Source: Methylomarinum sp.
GTDB lineage: Bacteria; Pseudomonadota; Gammaproteobacteria; Methylococcales; Methylomonadaceae
DNA length: 8,312 bases
Assembly (NCBI GenBank): GCA_013139755.1
Contig: WTAG01000655.1
Span: forward strand, 1 to 8,312
Direction: 5' to 3'
Made by a program: the position numbers and the translations under genes. The notes under the pieces are model-generated. The model saw nothing but the letters and a program-made list of their open reading frames with translations, searched no databases and was not told where the DNA came from. Shown piece after piece: positions 7,834-8,312 of the stretch (within the stretch, counting starts at the first letter, position 1; each line of letters opens with the position of its first letter).

Positions 7834-8312
7834 ACAATCAAGCATTTAAATTTGACCAAATTCATATAGAAGTTGCTCGCAATGCCTCTGATGACTTTAA
7901 TCTGTTCCATGACAAACACAAATGGTTACAGATAAATCATAACCCCTTTAAAGGCCCTATTGTACTTGGTTATCAGCTAAATACATTAATTGAATACCAA
8001 ATGCGCTTATATAGAAAGGCGCATCGTGAAAATCAAATTATTTCAGAAAATAATTTACGCTACAGTAATTATCAAATTACCTTTGTTAATGCCCTCAAGC
8101 CAGCAACGCCATTTCAGCTAGACATAAAAAAAACCTTAATAAAGACCATCCCTACTTTAACGCTGGGAAATCGTATTTCCGTAAAAGCAGAAGGCAAAAC
8201 CATTTTATTGGGTTTTAAAAAAGAAACTCAAGGCCCTTTGTTCTTAGCTGATGTTAAATTTAACAAATTGCCAAACCTTAATGTTATCCCCGATAAAACC
8301 ATTATCCCCGGC
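7830..8312 (+). CDS. MaoC-like hotdog-fold protein (3' truncated by window edge)
   Basis: An open frame of 161 codons runs to the last base without a stop, so the gene continues beyond the window. The ATG overlaps the TGA of the radical SAM gene as ATGA, a typical coupled start. Residues 19-28, ASDDFNLFHD, resemble the Asp-x-Asn-Pro-x-His dyad motif of MaoC/R-specific enoyl hydratases with Leu in place of Pro; Asp22 and His27 would be the catalytic pair. NPFKGPIVLGYQL (about 37-49) fits the following hotdog-helix segment of that family. The later part (LRYSNYQITFVNALKPATPF and LGNRISVKAEGKTILLGFKK) has the alternating pattern of hotdog strands. Hydratase, dehydratase or non-catalytic acyl-thioester binding are all possible; the exact function cannot be set. 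The pairing with a radical SAM enzyme suggests a shared acyl-thioester or lipid-type substrate. Confidence 0.6.
   Translation, partial: MNNQAFKFDQIHIEVARNASDDFNLFHDKHKWLQINHNPFKGPIVLGYQLNTLIEYQMRLYRKAHRENQIISENNLRYSNYQITFVNALKPATPFQLDIKKTLIKTIPTLTLGNRISVKAEGKTILLGFKKETQGPLFLADVKFNKLPNLNVIPDKTIIPG

Overview
The window looks like chromosomal DNA from an AT-rich gammaproteobacterium. The evidence is the gene set (LigA, an RppH of E. coli-like length, a SerB-like HAD-IB phosphatase near rppH) and AT-rich intergenic spacers. A methanotroph or sulfur-oxidiser-like lineage is possible, because a GTAGGAG-type palindrome occurs between genes, but that placement is inference.

Left part (1-3331): the 3' 85% or so of ligA (NAD-dependent DNA ligase) enters from the left edge and converges on rppH (mRNA 5'-end pyrophosphohydrolase, minus strand). 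A perfect 13-bp palindromic hairpin fills the short gap between them. An AT-rich 304-bp spacer separates rppH from a divergent GTG-started HAD-IB phosphatase. That gene converges on a minus-strand membrane-protein gene, and a strong intrinsic terminator reading leftward lies between them.

Middle part (3373-5695, all minus strand): in transcription order, an RpfG-type response regulator (REC plus HD-GYP, predicted c-di-GMP phosphodiesterase), a rhomboid intramembrane serine protease, and a 108-residue two-helix membrane protein of unknown function. The regulator and the rhomboid are 73 bp apart and may be cotranscribed. The small membrane gene has its own promoter candidate with a perfect TATAAT.

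Right part (5932-8312, plus strand): a 633-residue B12-binding-type radical SAM protein is joined by an ATGA stop/start overlap to a MaoC-like hotdog protein that runs off the right edge. This pair is the least conventional part of the window. The radical SAM cluster motif is CX4CX2C rather than CX3CX2C, the B12-like domain is split by a long insertion, and the coupled hotdog gene hints at chemistry on an acyl thioester or lipid-like substrate. The rest of that operon lies outside the window.
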